A stretch of 64,000 bases of DNA from Lumbricus rubellus (taxonomy: Eukaryota > Annelida > Clitellata > Crassiclitellata > Lumbricidae), in NCBI GenBank assembly GCA_945859605.1, contig OX243815.1:32605207-32669206 (forward strand), in the 5' to 3' direction. The position numbers and the translations under genes were made by a program. Shown here piece by piece: positions 45,001 through 58,700 of this stretch; the first letter of the stretch is position 1, and each line of letters opens with the position of its first letter. The notes below the pieces were generated by a model that worked only from the letters and a program-made list of their open reading frames with translations, had not been told where the DNA came from and did no database searches.

Positions 45001-48000
45001 CACCTTCCTTGTATGGTAAATTGTCACTCTCTGAACACGCAAACAACCTTTCCGTGTCATCAATTTTAGAATCGCAAATTGTTTTTCTTCATGAGAATTT
45101 CCCCCATTATTTTCGAAGGTTAGGCCTACAGCATTGGGTAAAATTTTACTCGGTGCGGTCACTGACGTCTGTCATATTGTAGTCCATGTCATGTAGGACT
45201 ACATAGGGAGTGCATGTGAGCTTATATATATAAGGCAAACATTAGGGCTGCTCCTGATTGAGATCAAATGGAATAGGTAAATGAAGTCCTTCGAATAGCC
45301 TATAATATTATTATTCTCACAGCCTATGCCTGCCAAACTGCTAAAGTGAACAAGTCAATTTAATGCAAGAACGACGGTTGTATGCTGTGAGAATTCGCGA
45401 CACACCAATTCTTCGCGACACACCAGCGACACACCACTTTTACGCGACACACCTACGGTCGCTTCGCGACACACTAGTGTGTCGCGACACACCGGTTGAG
45501 AACCTCTGCTTTAAACCATCACAATATATAGAAACCGTAATGCCTTTAGTAGTCAATGTTTGCAATGCCACTGTTTTCCCTCTCAAGACATTGTATGCAT
45601 TTCTGTCTTTCTGTCTGCTACTCGTCAGTGGCATCTGAGCAGCAATTCTTCACTGCATGGTGGCATGCCTGGATGGTTGGACAAGATATAAAGTGAATAA
45701 GTGACCAATTATTGAACCTATGCAGTATGCAGCTATATTATGAAACCATTCATAAAGAAAATCATCTATGAAATTAATAAAACTGAACAAACGTGTAAAG
45801 AACTTTCAAATATCTGATAGGTGTATGCTGCATAAGCAGAATAGATTAGAATAGATTAGAATCCGGATAGGACTATATAGATGATATTACCTGTTTCTAC
45901 ATTTTGAGCATAGAACTGGAGCTCTTTGGTGACCTCAGTGATGACAACGGTCTTGTAGTTGATCTTCCTCTCCAGAATAGTCGTCTCTTTTACCTCCTCC
46001 TCCTTTGGCTCCTCATATGTCGACCATATCTACAGCAAAACAGTTCCCATATATCCAAAATGATCAATCACTACTGAAGTACACCATACAAAATCTACAA
46101 CCATAGTTTTCTTTTGTCAAAAAAAATAAATAAACTTATAAAACTTATAAAAAAGCATCGCATAAACTTTTAAAAGACAAGTAATCAGTTATGTTAAAAT
46201 AACCAATTAAATTTTTTTTAAACGTTCAATCTCGGACATAAACCACTCAAACTGGGAAACTACTCCAAATGGCAAAAATTCAATGACAGATAAGTGTATC
46301 AGATTGACAAAATCTATTTTTTAAAATGCCAAATTCTACTTGAAACAGGATAAATTTTCCTATGAAAGAAATTCCTACAAGCCATTTATTATTGAGCTCA
46401 TAAAGCCTGAAACATCCCAATAATTTTTCCACCACAGGCATCCCGTTCTGCAAAATGTCGCTTTGCAATCAATGCAAAAAGGAAAGAAACTGCTAGATAA
46501 TGTTGGAAACAATCCACGGATTGAATTATACTGTAAGTTACATGGAATTAACAAATTCTTAACGAAAGCAACTTAGGCCCTATGTATTGACAAGCATGTA
46601 CTAAAATGGAATGAGAAAACAAAGCAAAATCATCCTTAAAGTATCAAACTTTGATCAATTGGTGATGTAGACACTAGACAGTGTAGAGATAAGAGGAAAT
46701 TGTTCACTTACATTCAGACGCTTTTCCTTGGCCTTTGCCTCCGCTTGGAGAAGTGACTTGTAATGGTTCGTGCGTTCAGCTGTAAAGTGAACCTTCGCAA
46801 GACCTTCCTCAACGAGAGCCACCGACAGATTGATTCCTTCAACAACCACCCATCCGATAAAGTTTCCACCTTTATCCATCGACTCAACCTCAACTTCAAC
46901 CTATAAAGAAAAAACATGCAAGGCTAACATTAAGCCATCAAGACATACATGCAAAACACGTAACAGTTGTGTCACATTTACGGTTACTTTACATGAAAAA
47001 CCGTCATTGAATTCAAAGGCAAAAGCATGACATAAATATCTCAGATGTATTCACCTGCTAAATACTTTGCCTACAAATGATGGACTATCAAATACTTAAC
47101 TAAACTGCATTCTATTTAGCTCATCAAACTTTTCACCTATATAGCTAACAAAGCACAGTTTTAAACAGTTCAAGCAGCATTCTGCATGCGAGGATAACTA
47201 ATGTTGATATTATGCCAAATTTTAACTCCTGATTTCTCCAGAAAAATCCCATCATTAAAGAGTTTTAACTCTTTTACTACTTCTGATACAAATATGCCGT
47301 CTTCATTAGCCTAAATATTCAGCTATCGTAGTCTCATCCTGACTTTCCAGAGTAGTATTAAAAGCTACTTATAACTTTTAGACTTTGTGGTGATTTTTGC
47401 CATGGACAAGACCAATTTTCGCAAGTGCTTCGGCTTTGTTGGAGTTTCACAGGCATAATCACAAGTGGCAACCACACAAATGAGATTTTGAAGGTAAGTG
47501 CATTCTAATATCGTTGTTACCTCTCGCTGAAGAACAGCCTCTTTCGTGAACACGAGAGCTTCATCGCCATAAGGATCGGCTGGAATCATTTGACTCATGT
47601 TGTTTGGAGCCGGTCTTGAACCACGTGGGCACTCAATTCCTGCATAAGAATGCACATCACAATATAATATATTCATTTAATGGTATCAATGAATTAAAAC
47701 ACAATAATGGTCATAACTGCCCCGATGAGTTGGCCTTGAAGAGGAGCTACATATAAATATGTGAAAATATTTATGGCAATCACAAAATAAAATTCAATAA
47801 TTAAACTGGAGGAGTCCGTAACTAGTATTAGCTTTAAAAGCATATGATCAGGAAATTACATTCTTTAGCATGCCGCTGAATATGTCGCAGTATGTTCTGC
47901 TAAATTTTGAAATGGATTTCACAATCAAGGCTGAAAGCACACTTAGGGTGCCCTAGCATGAACAATAGGAGGCATCATTTATTATTGATGACTTGCAAGA

Positions 48001-49674
48001 GGGCCTTCGTTTTACAAAAAGTTAAAACATCTATAGTCCAACAAATCAACAGATAAGAAGATATTCTGAATGGTGTTCAGAACTCTAATATCGGTGACAG
48101 TTCTTACAGCATCCCATTACGATTAGCGAACAATTACCGGTAATTAAATCCATGAATTATCTTGTAACACACACAGACCAACGATTTAACTTTCCTCAGA
48201 AGTCTACAACAATAAAAACCAAAACAACTGACTTTTGTTACTCTGCTATGCTAACAGACTATTGACCTGGAGCTAAGTCTAGACAACAGACCTGACAGCA
48301 GAACGGTCACAAGACAGGTTTCCTTTGGAATATAGATTCTCATACGTGAACCACTTGCCACAAACTCCACAAGCGCTTCTGTTTTACCAGCTCTCGTCAG
48401 GAATGGTAGGAACTGCTTTGACTTCTGGACATCCTGCAACACAAAATCACCACAACGTACAGTAGCAAATTACCGCTAGCACCCTTACTACATATGGAAA
48501 TACTCTCACAATGCTGCCATCCTGTACAATAATGTGAGACTGACAAAATAAAGTGTAGTACATAGCACAGGCAAATTGCCTCATCATATTTCGCAACACG
48601 AGAGACATGTATATTGTATACATGTAAAAGTGTATAGCTTCAACTAACCCCTGATAGATCGGACACGCGCATAACAGGTGAATCCTTCTTGCTGTGCAGT
48701 CCCGCTCCTTTCTTCTCCGCACGATCCTCAGCTTTGAGCAAATCATCGTAACAAGACGACCTCTGATCATCTCCTTGTCTGTAGCGCACAACTGTCGCCA
48801 ATCCTTTGCTGACAAGCGCCTCGGCCACATTACTAAAACACAACAATGAAACTCAACCCATCAGCTCACAAATTAAAAACATTTTATTCCTAATTTAAAA
48901 CACACATTTTCAAAAGCACTTTAGACAAATCAGGAACAAAATAATATTAATGCAGATGCCCCATTATTCGTTATATAGTAATTTGGCAATAATTATTGAT
49001 GTCATACATCTGGATCTCTTCAATGAATATTAACAAATTATTTATATAACGCACTGCACTTTGACTAAAAACAAATACATAAACACTGAACTTTTATCTA
49101 TCGCTCTGTAGTATCTTTGGTTCAACTTGATGGGCTTCAGAAATACTATAATATTGGAGCCCAATATACGAATCAAGAAATACAGCAACAGGCATTGCAT
49201 GTTAAAAAGTACAGAAGTTAACAATGTAAGAATGTATCTATGAATTATCATCGGTCATGTTGCCAGACACAGCTATTTGGCTTCAAAACCGGTATACGAT
49301 GCAAGAAGACAATGACACCATGTACTGCAAGTCAGTGAAAGTTAGAGTTACTGAAATACTCATAAGTTTGATGTCTATGTGCTTTATTTTACAGCAATTC
49401 ATTCTTTGATAGAATATATGAAATAAATAGAAGATTTACATCGAGTTGAAGGAGATTGTGCAACAAGTCTTCTCCGGAAATTCTGGTGACTTTGGCTGAA
49501 TGTAATCCACTTGAACGCCGACCTTTGATAACGCACACACACACGCACACACATATGTAATATTATGTATACATACATACAAACAGAATTGCAGTGGACT
49601 CCTTCTCAGGGACTCTAGGATCTATTCAAGCCTCAAGGAGATCTACATATAAGTCTGAAAGTCCTGTTTGTTTG

Positions 49675-49705
<31 letters not shown>

Positions 49706-52700
49706 TACTATGTATGGTGTCATATTAAAGAATCTCTAGCTTTTATAAAAATTAAAAAACCTTCTCATAAAAATTTATAGATCACAACCCTATCCAATGT
49801 ATCTGCTATTTTCGATTCTAACCTTCTTGCCAATGAGTTTCTTCCTCAGAAATTCTCGTGCTTCGAACATGTATGGAATGTCGTAGAGAGGGCGAGGGCG
49901 TGAGCGCAAATCCTTCTTTTTCGCCCCATCCGGATCAGCCTGAGCCTCAATCATCCTGACAACAATATTCAACAGAATGTTCAGTTCTCAGCAAGAAATC
50001 ATAGTCCACCAAACATCAAAATCTCCTAGTCAACTTTGCAGATGCAACAACAAACATTATCTGGCATTGAAGAAACATTTCATAAACATACAACATATAA
50101 ACTGCAGCATAAACAAATAAACATTGTAGGAGGACAGCACTTTGCAAAAGCTAATTTCATTAAACAATCATGCAAATTGCCGACTGACACAATCATTGCC
50201 AATAGTTTAAAAGTTATAGGCATGATTTTGTAAGTTTCTCAAACAATCAGGTCTTGAATGGGCTTTTGGTGTTAATTAAACAAACAGTTCACTGACAGAG
50301 CAACTAATTCGCTAAAATGCAGAATCTAACCCCAAGAACAATCGCTAAGTTTCCAACATGGAAAGTGTGATTAAGAGAGCACATGATCGACCACTGCAAC
50401 TCCATTCGTCAATTTACTCTTTTCATCACAAAAAAATTAACACAGCACTTAATTTGGATGAAGTTTTTATTCCATTGGCACCAGTGAGACCTATATCTGA
50501 GACACATTCTAAGGTGGCCAGAAACTTATTTACATTTCCTTATGCAAAACAAAAAAACCATACCAACCTTGGAGAACGAATGCTGGCCAAAAATAGTTTA
50601 CTTGTTGATCCATCTGGCATCTTTACAACTAAGCCGTCTCCATTTACAATCTCTACAACCTGTGCAATGCAAAGGAAAATAGCGATCAGTCAAAGTCCAA
50701 AAGTGGCAATGCAATGCAATGTCGTACCTCTTGTAGATTTATAGAACAACGTATTAAACAGAAAACCTTGGTTTTCATAACCAAGTGAAAATTTAAACTA
50801 AAACAAGTAAATTGGTGTCCCTGCTTGGCTGAACACTAAGAACATCCCTAAGGCAAGTCCTGCCCTTGACCACCACAAGACAGAATTATTTCAACATGTT
50901 CCCCAAATATGTACAAAAGACGTTAAAAAGCTGAACAGCTGTAAATAGCTTACTACAGATAACTGAATTTAGTCACCAACTCTCTGGCTTTGTAAGTCTC
51001 AAATTTCAACATTCTACGGCCAACACTCAAAGTCTATCTCTGTTTTGCACCAGTCACTATGCAACATTAAGCATCCTTACAGAGCACCTTATGTCTGGAA
51101 CCTTCTTTCTTTTGAACTCCATCACATAGAAGCATGAATGTGCACAACAGAAATTATATGTAACATAATATTTACTAACATTACATTGTTTCTGACTCAG
51201 ATTCACACTTCTGTGTGACTTACACCTATGGCACATTTTAAAAATAAAACAATATGAACTAGGGTCTTTCTAGACTTTTGATTTTATATTATACATTAAT
51301 TAAGTCCCTAAGGGATCCTGTATACCTCGGGGCAAAAAATATGTATCTAAATTTTAAAAAATAATGATAATAAATAGTAAAATAATACAGTTGTAGAAAA
51401 CAACTGATTAAATAAGACATTTTCAAGCAGCTCACTTTAGCCTGGAAGTTCTTTTCCTTGACATCCAACAACTGAGGCGAAGACTGGAAATCCTTCCAGA
51501 GACGAACTTTCTTGTCCTTGGCAATTCTAAAGTTAAAGTTAAAGAGTGGTACATGCACACATGATATGAATCTCAAGATTAATGGCATCATAACAGCCTA
51601 AATTGTAATTCTAGTTTGGACAATGTAACATGTATACTACAAATTACAAGATCTCATTGAGCACAAAAAACATGCTTTGGTTGACCAAGATTGTCTCAGA
51701 AGCAAATATTACAAAGTCTACAAAACGACTAGAGAATGGCTTTCATAATTTCAGCAATGGTGGAAATCCATTTCATAGACAGGGACCTATACATGTACAA
51801 TGTACAAATTGTACATTCACTCTAGTGTCGAACTTTCATAATTAATTAGCTATCTTGTGCAGTTAAGCAAATACAAAACTCTTCATCAAATTTTCACAAG
51901 CACACAAACACAAACGCACAAAACATGCAAAATATTCCTACTTCTCGGCTGCTCGTAGCTTCTCGGGTCCAATCGTCACATTTTTCATGCTCCAATCAGC
52001 ACATCGTGCAAAGCCTTCTTGAAGCAGCAACTCTGAGATATTTCCATTCTAAAATAAAGTAAAACATTTCAAAGTCATAAAAAAATCCAGCCAAAGTAAT
52101 TGTGAGCAATTACTATAATTACCAACCATAAAAATGTGGTGTTTGAAAGATACCAAAGCCTAAAGTGTCAGCAATCCAACACATCTAGACATGCTGAACA
52201 GCTATTACAGTATGGACTCATTAACACACACAGAGGATAATTTATCATACATTGTGCTACCGTGGTCTCCTGACTGGCAAGCCACACTTGAATCATCTCC
52301 TTGATGCAACTCTAAAGAAGAGGCAAAGTCTGCATCATCTGGCCAATCTACGCTTCATTGCACTACATTAACTGCACATCATCAATACACTATCAATGAC
52401 AGTTATGACACATGCACAATTGCACATGTATCGCTTCCCACATGGTGTCACTGACTAATACACACATTGCGTGAATATGACATACTCAATACTCGTAGCA
52501 CAATACAGTCATACAGTATTGATCATAGACTCAGAGCTATGCGAAACATCAACACGGCAGTTGTGCTCAGATCCTAACTTAACCCTTTAATGCTGGAGGG
52601 TATAGGATTTCTCATATCATTTACTACCATCTCAGCATTAAGGGTTAATAATTAATGGAAGTCCTGACCTGATCACCAACCTATTTAATGAATTGTGTAA

Positions 52701-55700
52701 AGGGATCAGGTATCTGCAGAGGCAATAATACCACTGTACAGAGTCCAACATCTCCCAGGGCACTTAATATCTTTTGACAGACCTAAGCTACGTCAAGTTG
52801 GGGACAAGCTGAAAATTATTTGCTGCTGATATCAGTGTCAAACAGCTGGACTTAACCAAAAAACCCAATCCAAATGACATTGCAAAATGTCGGGTAACTT
52901 TAACAAAAAGTTTGAAATGGCAATCCATATCAATAATTAACATGCATGAATTCCACTAATTGCATTAATTAGTCATTGTTTAAAAGTACTAGTCACATAA
53001 TGATGCAGGTAACTGAACCGCGTTTTAATTTCATCAAATGAAGACGCGTGATCACATATGATGTTATCAGCTAATGACTTCAGAATATCAAGATAAAAAT
53101 TTAGTCAACTTACTGGATGGATAATGCTGCCTAGGAGGTTCTGGTTGGACGTTCCTTCCAGCAGAATCTTAACATCTCTCTGCAGAAGTCGAACTTCTGT
53201 AAAGTACTTTGCTTCTTCGGCAAATGGCTCTGGAACCGTTTTGTTGTCGTCGTCAATCTTGAACATTGGACTCTTCAGAGCAGAAACCATTGAAACATAA
53301 TTTGCATTACTCTCTAGCAGCTATGTTGTTTTGCAGAACTGTTTATATGAAAGCAAACATTTAATTTGTTAATTTGCCTACAGTACTTGTTTTAAGAGGC
53401 TTCAAAAACATTTGCTGAAAGACGTAACTTATTTCTTAGATGAGGAGTCTAAGTAACTGGCACTGTGATAATGTAAATCCCCGCAATTCTCAGCACCACA
53501 CCAAAGCCATGTCAGGGACCACAGATTATATTAACAGCACTATATTAAACAAAGGCAGCATAACTAGGGTGTTTGGTTCTAGTGCCAGTTAAGAATTTCA
53601 GAATTTTTGGAGGTCAAGCTACAGTCAAATTCATAAGTGGTGGTGGTAATGAAGTGGAACAGTTTGGCCAGGATAGGAATGCCTGAAGAGTTTGGTTTTC
53701 AGTGTTGTAAATGGAAAGCTGCAGGAGAGAGAGAGAGAGATTGGAAGCAGATACAAATTAAATTGATCAAAATTTAAACAAAATTGATGGATAATATTGA
53801 AAGATAACAACATTGTAATGAATGTGCTGAAGAAGTTCTACAATCACTCAACAACAGAATTACCTGATGTGCACCTGTCTGAACTAACATCATTAATAAA
53901 TAATTCTATTACATTGCGCCTCACTTTTGCATCACTGTAACTAATCTCTACATCAGATAAGATGATTAATAGTTGTAAACAATAAAAGTCAAGAGAATTA
54001 CCTTGAGTCCAGACAGCATGAGTGTCACGTATTGAAATGACGGAAGCAGAAATGCACGAATGGTACAACCATCTCTAACATGCTCAATAACGGCTGAATA
54101 ACAAATAAATACAATTGTTATTTTGGACGTTAATAAGCTAGAGTGATAAAGCAACGACTCTTTATAACATAAACTAACCTAACTGAAACTTAATAGCTAA
54201 GTATAACTTTTCAGGCCTGTCAAACACCTGTTAAATAAATATTATGCCACACAGCTACACTGGTTAGATAACAATTTGCACTGGCTTTGATTTCAAGTGA
54301 ATACAGTGCATACCTGCCAATGCATGGCTGCTGGAAGCCACATCAATACCCGCTGTTTCCAGACATCATTTCAAAGCATGAACTCCTAAGTCTATTGGGG
54401 TCAGAGACAGCATCCAGTGTAGAAGAGGAGGGCACAAAGCACTGCAAACTGTCTCAGTGACATTTGCAAAGTCTAAATGTGGGGTGCAGAGACATATGCA
54501 GAAATACATAGTACAAGCACCTGCTCTGGAACTGTGCAGTTCTTTGCAGGGTTTAAATATGGCCACCGCTAGCTGAACTGTTGCCCAACTGCATTCAGGC
54601 AGCTGTGCACCGCTGAAAATCATAGTTACATAGCAAGTTCCTGTATCGTGTTTCAGCAGTTCTCACATCTCAAACAGGTGTCAATGAGACCCATGTTAAC
54701 AGATTTGTACATAAACCAGACCAACCTACGGCAGCACATCTACGTCTCCACTGTAGTTAAACAAATACAAATTTGGCAAAGTCTAATACTAATATAATAA
54801 AATTAAGTGGCACATATCACTTACTGCTCAAACAGCAAATATAATTGCAATTAAAACCTTAAAAGAATTGCACAATAAACCTCATCTAGCCTTCTCGGTT
54901 GTTGGCCCGTCCACATGGAATGGGCTCCCGCTTGCGCTACGCTCACTACCTCGGAATAATTTGCCTGCCTTCTACCAGTTACTTAAGACCTATCTTATTA
55001 GCTGTGGCTGGGCTGGGAGCGCCTCTGAGTAGACTTCTTGAAGAGGTGCTATATATATAAGTTTTCAGAATGAATGAATGAATCTAATCCGACTTACCTT
55101 CAATCTCCTTGCTTTTGTTAGCATCAACAAATTGGCGTGGATTGTCAATGGTCCATTTGATGTCACGGACATGGGCTGCCAATTCCTCAGCACTTCCCCA
55201 TTTCCCCTTTCCTGCGGCCTTAGCAGAATCTTCCAACTGAATAAGCTTCTGCTGATTTTCACTTCAAAAACAATTTAATTGAACCATTGCGTATACAGTG
55301 CATACATGCCAATGGCTAAATGTATCATTGTATCACACCTGCTCAGCACTGCGCTCTCTGCATGTGATTTCTCACTCAGGAAGCATGGACCCACGATGAG
55401 ATAATGGACATATGATCTCTTCTATATCATGTGATTCTCAGGCGTGAGTTTTGGCTGAGCCACAATGTACAAGTCATTGGATCTTGTGCATTTTAGGTTA
55501 GACTGCTGCAATCAAGAAACGAAACTGACTACTAATCTTGTACTGAAGCTCAATCTCTTTTTCTTTTGCCAAAAAAACACTCAAGCTCAACGTGATCTCT
55601 TACTGACAATATCTATTAATTATCTAAGTCAAAATTGGCTGAATATATTCCTAAGTACTGTGTGTAGTTCCGATAATATCATCATTAATTGTGATTGGTC

Positions 55701-58700
55701 AGACCAAGAACTGCTGCACCACAGGACATATAAATAGATTTCTAAAATTGTTTGAAAAAGACGTGAACAAGGATGGTTTTCACCAAGTTAGCTAATTGTA
55801 GCCAGTCAACTTTCACCTGATCTTCGTCTTCAAGATGGAAGTAAAGAGAAGTAAAGAGACATTCATGCACTAAGAGCTAAGTTTTCTTACTCGTTGGGCT
55901 TGATGCCTCCTCTGCGTACTTCAACGAGTCCTTCAGCCACCAAAGATTCCGTTACGTTTTCAGCGGATGTATCTGAAAGAATGCATATATCTATCCAAAT
56001 TATAAACCGAGTCAGTGAAGTAGCTCATGGAATATATCAAAGATGACAGAGTAAAAAAAACTATTTGCTCAGAAGTTTACAGCTCTGAACCAATGCAATT
56101 CAAAAATGAATACATATCCAGAGATTTACTAAATAATAGCCTTGTCAGTTCAGAGAACATGACAACTGCCCTAATGGTGTTATCCAAAACAGATCCAGAG
56201 CGAACTGCTGTATCGTCATACACACAATTGATGCTTAACCCTTTAATGCCGAGATGGTAGTAAATGGTATGGGAAATCCTATATCCTCCGGCATTAAAAG
56301 CTTAATAATGTGCAGTTGTCTATCCCTTCTATTTAGACAATGTGTGGGAGGCATCAGCTGAAGACAAGTTTGCAAACCAGTTTAAAAGCATATAATAGAC
56401 TAATTACTCTTATCTTTCAGGAATCAATATAAACAGACGAAATGTGATGGACAATATGTTTATTAACAGTCACTACCTTGTCTCTATTATCTCAACATTT
56501 CAGTGAAGGTTAATCTACTTAAGAAGTCAAGTAGTAAAGACAGATCCTACCTTTGCCAACATAGATACATCCGTATTCTTTGGATGTCCCAGGTGCCTTG
56601 TACTCTACGGTAAAGCAGATCTCGCGTCCAACCAACTTCTTACGCAGGGATTCGCGTGCTTCCCATGCGAATGGCTAAAATCAAAATCAAATTAAGATAA
56701 AACAAACTTTAAACTGCTTATAAATGATCAGTGCTAGAAGCCAATTCGGCAAATAGTCGTTCCAAACAAAGTAATATTACCCAAAGTCAGTATACACTAT
56801 ACAGTACACTTTCAAGTTTTGTTAAGGCATTATCAAATTTAAGTTGCAATACATGAAATTGCAGTAAATAGGTGATGGTATATTAGAAAACAACATTGCA
56901 TGAAAAGCAAGGCTTCTCAATAAAAAGTTTACTATACATCATTGAATGTTTAAAAAAACAAATGTAATCATCCACTTGGTTTCAGCAACAGCTGAACACA
57001 CTTATACAGCCACATTGAAAAGCAAAAAACAAATTTCACTTTGGCACCACATCCCCATAAATTCAAGTTGACATTGTATGAAACTACAAGCACGTTAATG
57101 CTTCTCCTGTGGTGCGACTCATGTCACATAAATTTGTGAGATTAAAAACCTGTTTTCAAGCAATGTAACCAGAATAGAACTTTGGTCAATGCAGAGTCAT
57201 AAGTATTTGTAATAAAACTGCATTACCTCTACCTATAAATGAGTATAATAAACAGAGATACTTGGAATGGTAGTCTGCTGGCAAAAAGGCTATAGTCTCA
57301 GTAATGTAAGTAATACTAAGTATATTAAATATGTAATCTTTTAAACAAAACATCTCTTTGTAGTGCATACATTATCACAGAATCATTCACATCAAACACA
57401 ATTTTAGTTCACAACTCAAGAATAAAACATATCAAATAAAAAATTCATTCCCCTACCTCATCTCTAGAATCTTGAGTCTCATTTGCAACGTTTGGTCGTC
57501 GAGCCAGACGAGGGGCTGTGATATTTGACAGGCCCACAGTTCTTTCAGGTGGAGGGCCGCCCCTTGGTGGTCCTCTTACCACAACTGTGTCACCTGAAAT
57601 GACCTAATGGCAAAAATTACTCTCTTGTTACAAAATTCAGTTGCAAATGCAATAATATGTTGTACTGAGTGTCATTGTCCAAAATTACAAATAATAATAT
57701 TGAGCAACTTGACGGCATTAGTAAAGAAGAAAAACCCAAACAAACAAAATATAACAAAAGAATGAATCTATGGTTGTTAGGTTTATCCAACTCGATTCCA
57801 ATGAGTTGAGATGCTTGACACGAATACAATCTATTTTGAACAAACATATGTTATAAACAGATAGACAAAATGAGCATCATGAAATCAGTTTAAAATGCAT
57901 GATGCAGCATAAAAGAAAAAGAACACCTGAACGCCATGATCAGTAGTCTTTCATTAACATCATCATCATCATCATTCACGAATAACATCATCATCAGTCA
58001 TCAACGCATCATCATTCATAAACAGTATCTCTCTCAAAGTCGCATTCTCAGTTGTAGAAGAAATATCTAACAAAAAAAAAGCTCATTAAATTTTATAAAA
58101 TTGGTATCAACTCTATTCTCAACTATTGGGTGTTATGCTTAAAGAACTTAGTTTCTCAAAACATGTCAACCAGCTGACTCGTGGCTGTTACTACCAAATT
58201 CGTCAGCTACGGGTCATCTCTCGCTCCTTATCAGAGGACTCTGCTGCTACCCTTGTTCATGCTTTTGTCACTAGCCGCTTGGACTACTGTTGCTCTATTC
58301 TGGTTGGTTTGCCTCTATTACTGATATCCCGACTTGACCATGTTCTTCGGTCTGCAGCCCGGCTAATTGGTCGAATTCCCAAATATGCCTCTGTCTCATC
58401 TTACATGCGTGATACTCTACACTGGCTCCCTATCTCACAGCGCATCGAATACAGAATTGCTTCACTGATTTGGCGTTGTCACCTTGGCTGTGCTCCGACT
58501 TATCTGTGTGAACTCTGCTGTCCAATATCTGTTGTCCTTTCTCGCAGAGCCCTTCGCTCTGCCTCTAGCGGTAAGCTTTTGGTCCCGCGTGTTGAAACAT
58601 CAACCTGTCAGCGTCGTGCTTTCTCAGTTGTAGGTCCTTCTGTCTGGAATAGTCTCCCGTTGCAGATGCGCCTGCTGCCTAGGGTTGACTCATCAGTGTT

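Larger units (their letters stand above)
41330..57456 (-). other. contents of the SND1 introns other than intron 1
   Basis: Introns over 300 bp: 2 (56675-57456), 4 (55262-55890), 6 (53273-54001), 8 (51527-51941), 9 (50660-51435), 10 (49956-50567), 12 (48833-49439), 14 (47640-48291), 15 (46901-47520), 16 (46030-46711), 18 (43691-43998), 19 (42911-43623) and 20 (42379-42802) hold AT-rich unique sequence in which nothing was recognised. Introns 3 and 7 carry piggyBac-like MITEs, 5 a CR1-like 3' end, 17 a hAT element and 21 a G-run plus a GAGA/GACA microsatellite. A (TATG)n run occurs in intron 11. Confidence 0.7.
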
